A stretch of DNA of 46,383 nt, from NCBI GenBank assembly GCA_013152545.1, contig JAADGF010000034.1:1-46383 (forward strand). Direction: 5' to 3'. This document shows positions 25,983-34,816 of this stretch, one piece after another; within the stretch, counting starts at the first letter, position 1; every line of letters starts with the position of its first letter. Position numbers and translations under genes: made by a program. This DNA comes from Gammaproteobacteria bacterium. Lineage in GTDB: Bacteria; Pseudomonadota; Gammaproteobacteria; SZUA-152. A model generated the notes under the pieces. That model saw only the letters and a list, made by a program, of their open reading frames with translations. It had not been told where the DNA came from and ran no database searches.

Positions 25983-28688
25983 ATGTTTACTACTATTACT
26001 CGACAATTAGGAACCTGTCTGCTTCTCACGCTGTTAATACTGATACTTGGTGCTTGCAGTAAAAGCAATAATAACGGTAATACCCTGCTGGGGACGATTC
26101 TTGTGTTTGATGGTTCATCTGTCGATAGCGATGTAAATGATCCTCGTGCGCCTTATCAATCGAATGATTCGCCGCTTAGTGCGCAGCCGCTTTCTAATCC
26201 CTCTTCATTAGGAGGGTACGTGAATCAACCGGCAACAGGACCGGATGGCCGTTCGTTTATAAGCGGCGACGTTAACGATTATTTCTCTATAACGTTGTTG
26301 CAGGGGCAGGTGATTTCCTTGCAAATCAGTGATGCAGGTAGTAACAACTCAGTTAACCTGGATTTGTTTTTATTGGCTGAAGATGGGCGTGAACTTGGGG
26401 TATCTGCTACCGATGAAGCGACCGAGTCAATTACGGTAAATGCTACTGGAAAGTACCTTATACAGGTAACGGCAGTGTCAGGGGCTTCGGTTTATAATTT
26501 ATCCATCGGTTTGGATGCTTCCATTGCCAGTGCAGCTAATGCCAGTATTGTGGCCAGTGAAGCTTATTCAGCCTATCCGGATCTCAATGCGGACGCCGAT
26601 TTTGTGCCAGGTGAAATCATTGTTCAGTTCAACGCAAGCGAGGAGCAGGGGACGCGACAAAAAAGTACGCAAGCCACGACAGGGGTAAGTCTTAGCGCTA
26701 GAATTGATGCATTGGGCTTGGAGTATTTGTCAGGTGTTTCGGGGCGGAATGTATTACTGGCTATCCCTGAAGGTCAGGCGGCGTTTCGTGCACTGGGAAT
26801 TCGCATGACTCATTCTGCGTTCGATGCACGGCAAAAGAAGATAAATACGCTGAATGTGATCAGTGCATTGCGTCAACGTGACGATGTGGTGTTTGCCAGC
26901 CCCAACTATATACGTTATGCCAGCCAGCTACCCAATGATGCTGAGTATGGTAAGCAGTGGCATTATCCGATTATTAATTTGCCACAAGCCTGGGATATTA
27001 CAACGGGGAACAGTAGTGTCATCGTTGGCGTGATTGATACTGGGGTATTGTTGAATCATCCTGATATTAATAATCAAATCGTTGGCGGTTATGATTTTAT
27101 CGTGAATCGAGGGCCGGACAATGAACGTGATGCAACACCTGGTATTGACGATGATGCTAACGATCCCGGTGATGGTATTTTCAGTGCCAGTAGTTTTCAT
27201 GGTACCCATGTGGCGGGTATCGTTGCGGCGGAAACCAATAACGACACGGCGGTGGCCGGGGTTGCATGGAGTGTTAAAATCATGCCGTTACGGGTGCTAG
27301 GGCCCTTTGGTGGTTCAGATTATGATATTGGCCAGGCTGTTTTGTATGCCGCAGGATTGCCGAATGATTCTGGGACGGTGCCCGCTCAGCGTGCTGATGT
27401 TATCAACTTGAGCCTAGGGGGACCCATTGATGTTAATGATATTCCAGGTTTAAGCGGTCCATTCAAACAGGCCCGCGACGCCGGCGTGATCATTATCGCC
27501 GCTGCGGGTAATGACGGTAAGAGTACGCTGTATTATCCGGCATCGCTAGACGGGGTTGTTTCGGTGAGCGCTACTGATATTAGTAAAGAGCTTGCCAGTT
27601 ATTCCAATTTTGGTGCTACTGTGGATGTGTCTGCCCCGGGGGGTGATTTTGGGGACATTAATGGTGATGGGTTTTTCGATGGTGTTTTTAGTTTGTCAGC
27701 TGACGACAGTGTTAGCCCGTTGGTATATGGCACTACGCTTGCCGCAGGTACTTCCATGGCAGCACCCCATGTTGCTGGCGTGGTTGCTTTGATGAAGTCC
27801 GTTTTTCCTGCGATGACGCCAGATGACTTTGATGCCTTGCTGGCAAGTGGCGTAATTACCCAGGATCTGGGTGAGCCTGGGCGCGACAATTTTTATGGAC
27901 ATGGCATGATCGACGCGCTAAAAGCTGTGGAAGTTGCTGGCGGTGATATCCCGGTTATCCCCGATGTTGCCGTTGCTTTCCCAAGTTCCCTTAATTTTTC
28001 CTTATTTCGTTCCACAATGGCATTTAATCTGACCAATGGTGGCAATGTTGGTAATTTGCTCATTCAAAATATTGTCAACGATTCCAGTGGATGGTTAACC
28101 GTTAAGCGCATTGATTCGCTTACCGATGAGGGGACTAATCTAGGTTTTTATGAAGCAATTATCGATCGTGCAAAATTACCCAGCGGTGTGCGTACGCTCA
28201 CTGCTAATATTCGCGTTATTCACCGTATTGATGAGGTTGAAAAGACCTTAACCATTCCGGTCATTGCTCAGTCCTCTTCCGAGCGTTTTGGCAACAATGC
28301 GGGTTTTCATTATGTATTGCTAATCGCTTCAAATGCTACGGCCAATGGTGATGGTACGGTTCAAGCGGAAAGGTCTGTGGCTGTTGCAGTGAATGAGGGT
28401 AGGTACAATTTTACCATGACGGATATTGCAACTGGCCGCTATTCAGTGGTGGCTGGCACCGACCTGGACAACGATGGTGTTATTTGTGATGTTGGAGAGG
28501 CCTGTGGCAGATACCCGACCCGGGATAAGCCGTCGGTTATCGAGCTTGGTGGTGCAAGTGACAACGAAAGCAAAACAATTGAAGCTGCGGCTAACACTGC
28601 GATTCAATTTGAAACTGGGTTTAGTTTGCGCTTGGGAGCGAGTCAAGCGGGAGCAAATGATCTAATATACAGACGGATAAGGGATTAG
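25983..28688 (+). CDS. Subtilisin-family (S8) protease lipoprotein
   Basis: The 901-residue protein is a surface or periplasmic serine protease. It starts with a lipoprotein signal, with lipobox LGAC and the lipidated Cys near residue 25. A PPC-like domain follows with DVNDYFSITLLQGQ, then a propeptide-like region with FVPGEIIVQF. The S8 catalytic domain has VGVIDTGV (Asp352), HGTHVAG (His406), AAAGNDG for the oxyanion Asn and GTSMAAPHVAG (Ser591). The C-terminal 250 residues are beta-rich, with a BACON-like part (SLNFSLFRSTMAFNLTNGG) and a domain with DLDNDGVICD. A PrcB-domain lipoprotein gene follows, recalling the Treponema dentilisin complex. The start has only a weak ribosome-binding site (AAGG). 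Confidence 0.95.
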   Translation: MFTTITRQLGTCLLLTLLILILGACSKSNNNGNTLLGTILVFDGSSVDSDVNDPRAPYQSNDSPLSAQPLSNPSSLGGYVNQPATGPDGRSFISGDVNDYFSITLLQGQVISLQISDAGSNNSVNLDLFLLAEDGRELGVSATDEATESITVNATGKYLIQVTAVSGASVYNLSIGLDASIASAANASIVASEAYSAYPDLNADADFVPGEIIVQFNASEEQGTRQKSTQATTGVSLSARIDALGLEYLSGVSGRNVLLAIPEGQAAFRALGIRMTHSAFDARQKKINTLNVISALRQRDDVVFASPNYIRYASQLPNDAEYGKQWHYPIINLPQAWDITTGNSSVIVGVIDTGVLLNHPDINNQIVGGYDFIVNRGPDNERDATPGIDDDANDPGDGIFSASSFHGTHVAGIVAAETNNDTAVAGVAWSVKIMPLRVLGPFGGSDYDIGQAVLYAAGLPNDSGTVPAQRADVINLSLGGPIDVNDIPGLSGPFKQARDAGVIIIAAAGNDGKSTLYYPASLDGVVSVSATDISKELASYSNFGATVDVSAPGGDFGDINGDGFFDGVFSLSADDSVSPLVYGTTLAAGTSMAAPHVAGVVALMKSVFPAMTPDDFDALLASGVITQDLGEPGRDNFYGHGMIDALKAVEVAGGDIPVIPDVAVAFPSSLNFSLFRSTMAFNLTNGGNVGNLLIQNIVNDSSGWLTVKRIDSLTDEGTNLGFYEAIIDRAKLPSGVRTLTANIRVIHRIDEVEKTLTIPVIAQSSSERFGNNAGFHYVLLIASNATANGDGTVQAERSVAVAVNEGRYNFTMTDIATGRYSVVAGTDLDNDGVICDVGEACGRYPTRDKPSVIELGGASDNESKTIEAAANTAIQFETGFSLRLGASQAGANDLIYRRIRD

Positions 28689-29018
28689 AATGATGCGTGA
28701 CGTTGTGAGGGTTTGTGCTTTACACTTAAATCTCAAACGCTATGGGTAAGGTGGCAAGATAGTGAACCTAACATATCCGTTGCTGTGAACGTCTAATGAC
28801 GTTTCTTAAGTTATTTCAGAATATGACGAATTTGCCTAAAGCAGTTACTCTTGGTGTTATATGGAATAACCTGAAAAACACGTTGGCTTCCGCTCTTTCG
28901 CCGCTTTCGCTACGACTCAGCGAATATGATAGGTTGAGCGGGTATCGTATCTTTAATTCACTTTGGGAACTGAAACATTATGCGAAAAGATAAGGATGTC
29001 CGTAAACCAGGTAACGTC
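28689..29018. other. 330-bp region between the protease and PrcB-like genes
   Basis: No separate gene is supported; short frames here lack coding character. The family A motif lies at 28722-28750, about 35 bases after the protease stop codon. No T-run terminator is visible, so read-through from the protease gene is possible. Confidence 0.4.
28722..28750 (+). repeat. Family A interspersed motif, copy 5
   Basis: The core taaatctcaaacgctatggg matches copies 1 and 3 at 17 of 20 positions and also matches the reverse copy at 13434. Confidence 0.6.
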
Positions 29019-29555
29019 ATGATTAGGATAAGCGCGGCATGTTTTGGCTTGGCGCTGCTTACGGCTTGTCAAGCCGCTCAAAACAATGAACAGGTTGAAA
29101 AAACCCAAATTCAATCCACGCTTTTGGAAAATACTATGGCTGTGATGCCTGAAAAAATTTTAAGTAATAACACCTGTGCCTCTGGTGCAAAAAACCGTTG
29201 GGCAGTCAATGCGGCGGAATATGCCCAGTTGTTTGCGCAATTGAGGGGGGGGATGTTGTCCTCACCAGCGCCACAGCCACCTTTAGTGGATTTCTCGCGT
29301 TATGGCGTATTGTTAATCGCTATGGGGCAGCAGCGCACCGGAGGGTATGGGATAACGTTATCGGCTCAGCCCTTGGTGAGCCAAGGTGATGTGGCGATAT
29401 TGCAGATCGAATGGCAGGAACCCTCGCCAGATATGATGGTAATACAAATGCTTTCCAGCCCGTGTTTGCTGGTTAAGGTTCCCCGTGGTTCTTATAGTCG
29501 TATTCAAGTGGTGGATCAGCGTAACCAGATAAGAGCTGAGGTAACGACCCGTTAA
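29019..29555 (+). CDS. PrcB-domain lipoprotein
   Basis: The product of about 178 residues has a lipoprotein signal with the lipobox LLTAC (Cys near residue 17). It also has a C-terminal PrcB-type domain with YGVLLIAMGQQRTGGYGITL, then a paired-strand segment and SSPCLLVKVPRG. In Treponema denticola PrcB is a lipoprotein needed for stability of the subtilisin-like protease dentilisin. Here the gene follows an S8 protease lipoprotein on the same strand, which supports a partner role. I chose ATG 29019 because it gives a compact signal peptide and AGGTAA lies seven bases upstream. A frame extension to 28980 adds 13 charged residues and is less likely. Confidence 0.82.
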   Translation: MIRISAACFGLALLTACQAAQNNEQVEKTQIQSTLLENTMAVMPEKILSNNTCASGAKNRWAVNAAEYAQLFAQLRGGMLSSPAPQPPLVDFSRYGVLLIAMGQQRTGGYGITLSAQPLVSQGDVAILQIEWQEPSPDMMVIQMLSSPCLLVKVPRGSYSRIQVVDQRNQIRAEVTTR

Positions 29556-29856
29556 ATCGTTAAGGTGCACTGAAAATGTTGGTATGCGTCATATGTGCTA
29601 GGTTTTGAGTGTTTGGGTTTATTGTTCGTGCTAACAATTATTCCGTAGGTTAGATATCGCTTTTGAGGTATTCAACGGATAAATTTTAGGCTAAGGAAGG
29701 AGCGTGCACGTAATAACCTCCGGCTTTGCATCCAGGCTTCGCCCGTTCTTCAGTCACAAAAGCTTGAAATAGAACGACTATTCTTGCACTTTTGTTCAAT
29801 CAGTACGAACGAATACGCACTAAATCCGAGCGCTAAACCGGGACGTTATTACGTGC
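29556..29856. other. 301-bp intergenic region mostly occupied by a repeat
   Basis: The region between the convergent PrcB-like and cysQ genes is largely the family C repeat copy. Its end sits at the cysQ stop codon. No gene is seen. Confidence 0.5.
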
Positions 29857-29862
29857 TTACAG
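29694..29862. repeat. Family C ~165-bp repeat, copy 2
   Basis: The left end carries gcgtgcacgtaataacctcc and the right end gggacgttattacgtgc, which are inverted copies of each other over ~15 bp. The start aaggaaggagcgtgcacg also resembles half of the family B palindrome. The inner right half matches the element at 21143-21313. The right end overlaps the last codons of cysQ. Confidence 0.65.
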
Positions 29863-30654
29863 ATGTTGCGCCCAATCATATGTCGGGTCACCAATCACAA
29901 TAAAATGCGGGTTTAGTAATGAATCTTTGGTGTTGTAGCGCATCGGCTGCATCGTCAGGTCCAGCAGCAGTCCACCAGCTTGTTCCACGATGCATTGTGC
30001 GGCCGCCGTATCCCATTCTGAGGTAGGTCCGAGGCGAGGGTAAATATCCACTTCGCCTTCGGCCACCAAGCATGATTTTAATGAACTGCCCAGACTAAGA
30101 ATGTTGTATTCACCTATTTTTTCCAGAAACTCTTCCAGGGAGGCACCGCGATGGGAGCGGCTGCCCGCGACGATGGTTTTATCTTTGGATTTTTTGCGAG
30201 TTTTCAGGGTTGTGAGAGTTTTGTCTGCACTTAGCTTGAATGCACCCAAATTTTTTCCGGCGTAATAACAAGTATGGGTAACCGGGGTATAAATTACGCC
30301 AAGCACTGGTTTGTGTTGATTTATTAAGGCAATATTTACTGTAAATTCACCGTTTCGATTAACAAATTCTCGGGTACCGTCCAATGGGTCCACTAGCCAG
30401 TAAGTTTCCCAGTTGGCGCGTTCGTGATAGGGGATTTTGCCGGATTCCTCCGATAAAACGGGGAATGCAGGGCAGAGTTGTCTTAAGCCGTGCATAATTA
30501 CGTCATGGGCAAGCATATCGGCCTTAGTAACAGGCGTGTCATCTTCCTTGGTGGCAACAGTAAATTCTGTGCTGTAAACAGCCATGATTTTTTCACTGGC
30601 TTCTACCGCAATGGCAATAACGTGTTTAACCAGATTATTCACATCGTAATTCAT
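29857..30654 (-). CDS. cysQ: 3'(2'),5'-bisphosphate nucleotidase CysQ
   Basis: The 265-residue protein hydrolyses 3'-phosphoadenosine 5'-phosphate to AMP and is a member of the inositol-monophosphatase superfamily with metal-dependent catalysis. It shows the metal-binding acid pair LSEESG, the core WLVDPLDGTREFVNRNGEFT and the C-terminal EWDTAAAQCIVEQAGG. It removes a toxic product of sulfate assimilation. It overlaps the nudE stop by 4 bases (ATGA), so the two are co-translated, an order also found in Pseudomonas. The 3' end coincides with a family C repeat, whose end supplies the last codons. Confidence 0.96.
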   Translation of the reverse strand: MNYDVNNLVKHVIAIAVEASEKIMAVYSTEFTVATKEDDTPVTKADMLAHDVIMHGLRQLCPAFPVLSEESGKIPYHERANWETYWLVDPLDGTREFVNRNGEFTVNIALINQHKPVLGVIYTPVTHTCYYAGKNLGAFKLSADKTLTTLKTRKKSKDKTIVAGSRSHRGASLEEFLEKIGEYNILSLGSSLKSCLVAEGEVDIYPRLGPTSEWDTAAAQCIVEQAGGLLLDLTMQPMRYNTKDSLLNPHFIVIGDPTYDWAQHL

Positions 30655-31208
30655 TGCATAACACCTGTTTTGAAAAATCGGTCTTTTAACAAAAAAAGCG
30701 CCGCAATACTGCGTGCTTCGGTAAACTCCTTATTTTGTAATAAATCGTTCAGTTTGTTAATGTCCCAGGGGATGACTTCAATGGGTTCCGGTTCGTCACC
30801 GTCAAGCCGGTGCTCGTAAAGATCGGTCGCAAAGACAATGTGTGTTTGATGATTGTTGTAACCTGGTGATACAGTCACTGTTTTTATAGGTTCGATATGG
30901 TTAGCAGCATACCCGATTTCTTCCATTATTTCACGGTTTGCCGATTCGGTAATGGATTCATTGTTTTCTATTCGTCCTTTCGGAAACGCAATTTCATAAC
31001 GCTGAATACCGCCACAGTACTCGCGAATTAATAGCACAGTAGTATCATTTAGTTGTGGTACGATGAGTACTGCGCCGCCGGGCGGGCTGACGATACGCTC
31101 ATATTCAACTTCACAGCCATTTTCAAAGCGTAGATGCATACGCTCAATAGTAAATATTTTAGTGCGCGCAATTGTTTTTGTGCTGAGAATTTTTGGTTTT
31201 TTGGGCAT
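30651..31208 (-). CDS. nudE: ADP-compounds hydrolase NudE
   Basis: The 185-residue Nudix hydrolase cleaves ADP-ribose, NADH and diadenosine polyphosphates. The full Nudix box is present from GRIENNES to REIMEEIG, followed by the TVSPGYNNHQTHIVFA segment typical of NudE. The C-terminus with EPEPIEVIPWDINKL is also typical. It overlaps cysQ by four bases and is the upstream gene of that pair. Confidence 0.95.
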   Translation of the reverse strand: MPKKPKILSTKTIARTKIFTIERMHLRFENGCEVEYERIVSPPGGAVLIVPQLNDTTVLLIREYCGGIQRYEIAFPKGRIENNESITESANREIMEEIGYAANHIEPIKTVTVSPGYNNHQTHIVFATDLYEHRLDGDEPEPIEVIPWDINKLNDLLQNKEFTEARSIAALFLLKDRFFKTGVMQ

Positions 31209-31479
31209 ACTTGTTATATTTAATAATGTTGTTGGCAGAGTATTTATGGATGTTAACGTGATTGCATGCGATGGTCACTAGAAATTAAAAATACATTGTT
31301 AAAACCTATAATACTTACTATCAGCAGAAAAACAGGGGAATTGTTGATGAAGTATTGTACAAAAGCGTAAAAACTGCTAAAAAACACTAAAAAAACAGGT
31401 GCGAAATAGTTTTACTTACTGTAAATTTCGGCTATTTTATTAGTGCATGTTTATTATCGACAGTTAACGGAGGAATCTA

Positions 31480-31863
31480 ATGGCGATAAAGAAAAAGGCT
31501 AAAAAGAAGGCTGCAAGTGCAGCGTCAGGGGCAAGCGCATCCGCCATCAAAGATAAATACACTAAGACGCAAATTCTCAATGAAATTGCCGAAAATACTG
31601 AGCTCTCCAAAAAACAGGTCGGCGCAGTATTGGATGAGTTAACTGTATTGATCGAACGCCACATTAAAAAACGTGGTTGTGGTGAATTTACGCTGCCAGG
31701 TTTGTTGAAAATCAAGACAGTGAAAAAACCGGCGCGTAAAGCCCGGAAAAATGTTCCAAATCCGTTTAAACCTGGTGAACTAATGGATGTTGCGGCAAAA
31801 CCAGCGAGTACTCGGGTGAAAGTATTGCCTCTACAACGTGTAAAAAACATGGTTATCACATAA
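31480..31863 (+). CDS. HU-family DNA-binding protein with lysine/alanine-rich N-terminus
   Basis: The 127-residue product has an N-terminal basic tail of about 27 residues (KKKAKKKAA-type), then an HU/IHF-like domain with TKTQILNEIAENTELS, KKQVGAVLDELTVLIERH and FTLPGLLKI. HU-type proteins bend and compact DNA as dimers. The tail is absent from E. coli HU and should add non-specific DNA affinity. ACGGAGGAA precedes the ATG. A strong terminator follows, so it is a single-gene transcript. Confidence 0.9.
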   Translation: MAIKKKAKKKAASAASGASASAIKDKYTKTQILNEIAENTELSKKQVGAVLDELTVLIERHIKKRGCGEFTLPGLLKIKTVKKPARKARKNVPNPFKPGELMDVAAKPASTRVKVLPLQRVKNMVIT

Positions 31864-31907
31864 AAAGTGGTTATTCTATAACGCATGTTACCCCATCAGG
31901 TAGGTCG

Positions 31908-31936
31908 AAAAAGGGTGGTTTTTATCACCCTTTTTT
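31908..31936 (+). terminator. Rho-independent terminator of the HU-like gene
   Basis: The arms aaaaagggtg and caccctttttt pair around an 8-base loop and end in a T-run, about 45 bases after the stop codon. Confidence 0.87.
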
Positions 31937-32054
31937 GTACGCTATCATTTCGTTTCCGTCTGCCAGAATAGTTTGTTAGCAATGTCCCGGAAAAACAATC
32001 AGGCCAATCCAAAACCGATGTATCAGCAACGTATCACACATATTGCTGGGTTAT

Positions 32055-32112
32055 AACCTTAAATTAATCCGTTGAACTTTGCTGCGAACGCTGATAGCAC
32101 AGAATCTAAGCG
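32055..32112 (-). repeat. Family E repeat, distant copy
   Basis: On the minus strand the segment reads cttagattctgtg, then agcgttcgcag, then a degenerate right end. It matches the 41400-41456 copy, which has tttagattctgtg, ggcgttcgcag and attcaactgatgtgttagg, best in the left two thirds. It is immediately followed by the family D repeat. Confidence 0.5.
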
Positions 32113-32167
32113 ATTTTGCAACGACGCTGCTTACCGTTGATTTGCCCAATTACTGTGTAAAAAATTG

Positions 32168-32278
32168 TGTTAAAAGCGGCATCAACAGCGCTCATTTACA
32201 GTGGTAAACGCCGCGCTTTTTCCTTGTTTCCGAACAAACCAAAAGTAATCTAAGCCGTTACTGAGCCTTTAAATAATC
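32168..32278. repeat. Family D ~105-bp repeat, copy 2
   Basis: This is the partner of 24221-24334. Shared blocks include gttaaaagc, ggtaaacgcc, caaaagtaatct, gccgttactga and ttaaataat in the same order and spacing. Confidence 0.7.
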
Positions 32279-32386
32279 AGATTGAGTAATGACACGGTTT
32301 CTTAGAATATTTTATTTTCAGCACCACATTAAAAATTTTGGTGATAATGTATTGCGTTGCTATACCGCGCGGTTAACCGTTTCAAA

Positions 32387-32405
32387 ATGCCCTCTAATGG
32401 GGCAT
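32387..32405 (-). terminator. Possible terminator of tsaD
   Basis: On the minus strand atgcccc and gggcat pair around a short loop and are followed by tttt. The T-run is short, so the call is tentative. It lies about 30 bases after the tsaD stop codon. Confidence 0.4.
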
Positions 32406-32433
32406 GTTGAATTGGTAAAGATGCTCAGCAGGT

Positions 32434-33471
32434 TCAGCGGCAGCGTTTAGGTGATGATGGTAGTGGGGATAAATCTTCCAGCGGCCAGCGGGCTTTTGCG
32501 TTCATGCTTAATGTTTGCGATTGCCCTGCTTGCAAACGAAGGTAGCCAGCATAGGCAATCATTGCGCCGTTATCAGTACAAAACTCCTGTCTTGGGTAAT
32601 AAACTTCACCGCCTCGTTGAGTCATAAGTTGTGCTAGTTTTTGTTGCAGTTTATGATTAGCACTCACGCCTCCCGCGATCACCAGTCGCGTTAACTGGGT
32701 TTGTTGTAAGGCTCGTTTGCATTTAATGGTCAATGTGTCTACAACCGCATCTTCAAACGCGTAGGCGATGTCGGCGCGCGTTTGAGAGTTGTTTTCGTGG
32801 GAAGCGAGCGTGTTGACAGCAAAGGTTTTTAAACCGCTAAAGCTGAAATCCAGTCCTGGGCGGTTGGTCATGGGTCTGGGGAACTTAAATCGGTCTGGTT
32901 GGCCCAGTAGCGCTAATTGGGCCAATGCTGGTCCCCCAGGGTACCCCAAGCCTAATAGCTTGGCTGTTTTGTCAAACGCTTCGCCAGCCGCATCGTCAAC
33001 GCTTTCGCCAAGGATCTTATAGCGGCCAATTTCATGCACTTCCACTAACAGTGTGTGACCGCCAGATACTAGTAATGCAATAAAGGGCAGGCAGGGGGCG
33101 TTTTCCTCCAGCATTGGCGCTAATAAATGGCCTTCCATGTGGTGTACCGCAATTGCGGGAACTTGCCATGACCAGGCGAGGCTGCGTGCTATACTGGTGC
33201 CTACGAGTAATGCGCCGATTAATCCCGGTCCTGCGGTGTAGGCTACACCGTCAATTTCTGAGCCTTTAAGGCTGGCTTCATCCAATACCTGGGTTATTAA
33301 GGGTAAACATTGACGAATGTGGTCACGGGATGCCAATTCTGGCACAACACCGCCATATTCGGCATGAAGGGTAGCTTGGCTATGAATAGCATGGGCCAGC
33401 AGGCCCTTTTTGCTGTCAAAGATGGCAACCCCCGTTTCATCGCACGATGTTTCAATGCCTAATACACGCAT
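32434..33471 (-). CDS. tsaD: tRNA N6-threonylcarbamoyladenosine transferase TsaD
   Basis: TsaD transfers the threonylcarbamoyl group to A37 of ANN-decoding tRNAs, in a complex with TsaB and TsaE. The 345-residue length is normal. It shows the N-terminal [16 protein letters not shown], the metal-binding AVHHMEGHL and the conserved [30 protein letters not shown] and [14 protein letters not shown]. It is divergent from the rpsU operon, the usual gammaproteobacterial arrangement. Confidence 0.98.
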   Translation of the reverse strand: MRVLGIETSCDETGVAIFDSKKGLLAHAIHSQATLHAEYGGVVPELASRDHIRQCLPLITQVLDEASLKGSEIDGVAYTAGPGLIGALLVGTSIARSLAWSWQVPAIAVHHMEGHLLAPMLEENAPCLPFIALLVSGGHTLLVEVHEIGRYKILGESVDDAAGEAFDKTAKLLGLGYPGGPALAQLALLGQPDRFKFPRPMTNRPGLDFSFSGLKTFAVNTLASHENNSQTRADIAYAFEDAVVDTLTIKCKRALQQTQLTRLVIAGGVSANHKLQQKLAQLMTQRGGEVYYPRQEFCTDNGAMIAYAGYLRLQAGQSQTLSMNAKARWPLEDLSPLPSSPKRCR

Positions 33472-33721
33472 TTAGTACCTCTAAAGTGAATTTACCTTGG
33501 CGCCGATTTTGCTTTCTTGCGACGTAACTATTAGAATACGCGGTCACGTCATCGGGTCAATTCCAGATTCTTCTTGTAATTTGAGAGATGTGTTGATATG
33601 GGATCTTAGCAGATTTAGCTGTCTATCTTAATGAATGACCTAAATTTATAGAGATAAGTGGTCAGCTAAGCGAAGTTTATCATTGTTTGTTTATAACGTA
33701 TTTGTGAGGAAATTAAAGTTT

Positions 33722-33937
33722 ATGCCAGCCGTTCGAGTGAGAGAAAATGAACCATTTGATATTGCATTACGCCGTTTTAAGCGTTCTTGTGAGAAAGCCG
33801 GAATTTTAACCGAAATTCGCCGCCGTGAATTTTATGAAAAACCCACGCAAGTTCGCAAACGCAAACTAGCGGCTGCGGTGAAACGCCATTTAAAGAAAAT
33901 TTCACGTGAACTGTCCCGTCATCGACGCATGTACTAA
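33722..33937 (+). CDS. rpsU: 30S ribosomal protein S21
   Basis: The 71-residue basic protein matches S21 over its whole length, with [19 protein letters not shown] and the basic end [12 protein letters not shown]21 sits on the 30S platform near the Shine-Dalgarno interaction. The frame extends upstream to 33683, but GAGGA 11 bases before ATG 33722 and the family length fix the start there. It is the first gene of the rpsU-yqeY-dnaG-rpoD operon. Confidence 0.98.
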   Translation: MPAVRVRENEPFDIALRRFKRSCEKAGILTEIRRREFYEKPTQVRKRKLAAAVKRHLKKISRELSRHRRMY

Positions 33938-34095
33938 ATTTATCTGTCGCGGGAATTTAGTCGTATTAGCATTGATCGTGTATTTGCCAGGTATGGTGTT
34001 GACTCTGTGTTTTTTTACGTGACAGGTGGCGGTGATGATGACAGCATGTTCCCGCTATTACTTTTCCTGCGTTAATCGGATTAAAGCCGCAAATT

Positions 34096-34551
34096 ATGTC
34101 TCAGAGTGACCTTAAACAACAGATTAGCGATGATATGAAAACCGCTATGCGTGCTAAAGATAAAGCGCGTCTCGGTGTCATCCGGTTGGCGTTGGCTGCT
34201 ATAAAACAGCGCGAAGTGGATGAGAGAATCCAGCTGGATGACGCGCAAGTACTTGCTGTATTAGATAAAATGATTAAGCAGCGGCGTGATTCCATTGGTC
34301 AGTTCGATCAAGCAGGAAGACAGGACCTTGTTGACAAAGAACGTTTTGAATTGGGTGTTATTCAACATTATTTGCCCACTGCGCTGAGCGAAGCGGAGTT
34401 GGATGCCTTAATTCAGGAAGCTGTTAAGGCAATTGGCGCCTGTTCCATGAAAGATATGGGTAAAGTAATGGCAAAACTTAAGCCCAACGTACAAGGGCGT
34501 GCTGATATGGGGCAGGTGAGCCAAAAAATAAAGGCTGCAATTGGCGTCTGA
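34096..34551 (+). CDS. yqeY: GatB/YqeY-domain protein
   Basis: The 151-residue protein belongs to the GatB/YqeY family, whose members may assist tRNA-dependent amidotransfer but are not proven to do so. The N-terminal KQQISDDMKTAMRAKDKARL, the central KQRRDSIGQFDQAGRQDL and the C-terminal KDMGKVMAKLKPNVQGRADM are typical. It lies between rpsU and dnaG, its usual place in many gammaproteobacteria. Confidence 0.95.
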   Translation: MSQSDLKQQISDDMKTAMRAKDKARLGVIRLALAAIKQREVDERIQLDDAQVLAVLDKMIKQRRDSIGQFDQAGRQDLVDKERFELGVIQHYLPTALSEAELDALIQEAVKAIGACSMKDMGKVMAKLKPNVQGRADMGQVSQKIKAAIGV

Positions 34552-34816
34552 TGCAGCCACCGGGCAAAGCAATCAAGTGAATTAATTTGAGTTAAAAGTA
34601 CTGTATCGTGTCACTGGTTATACTATTTAGCGATATTTTGTTTAACCCCGTTTAATTTTAAAGTCTGCTACTTTTCTTTAGCTAATGATTTAGACGATGA
34701 TTTATCAGGAAATCGCCCTAATCAATTCTGTAGCGATCCTTTAGGAAGATGTATTGAGTGATTCGATTTAAAGGACTGACGCTTATTTACGTGTCAGTCA
34801 TCATATCATTGGCCTT

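Larger units (their letters stand above)
31864..32433. other. 570-bp intergenic region with terminator and two repeats
   Basis: It holds the terminator of the HU-like gene (31908-31936), a family E repeat (32055-32112, reverse), the family D repeat (32168-32278) and a possible terminator for tsaD (32387-32405). No gene is seen. Confidence 0.55.
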
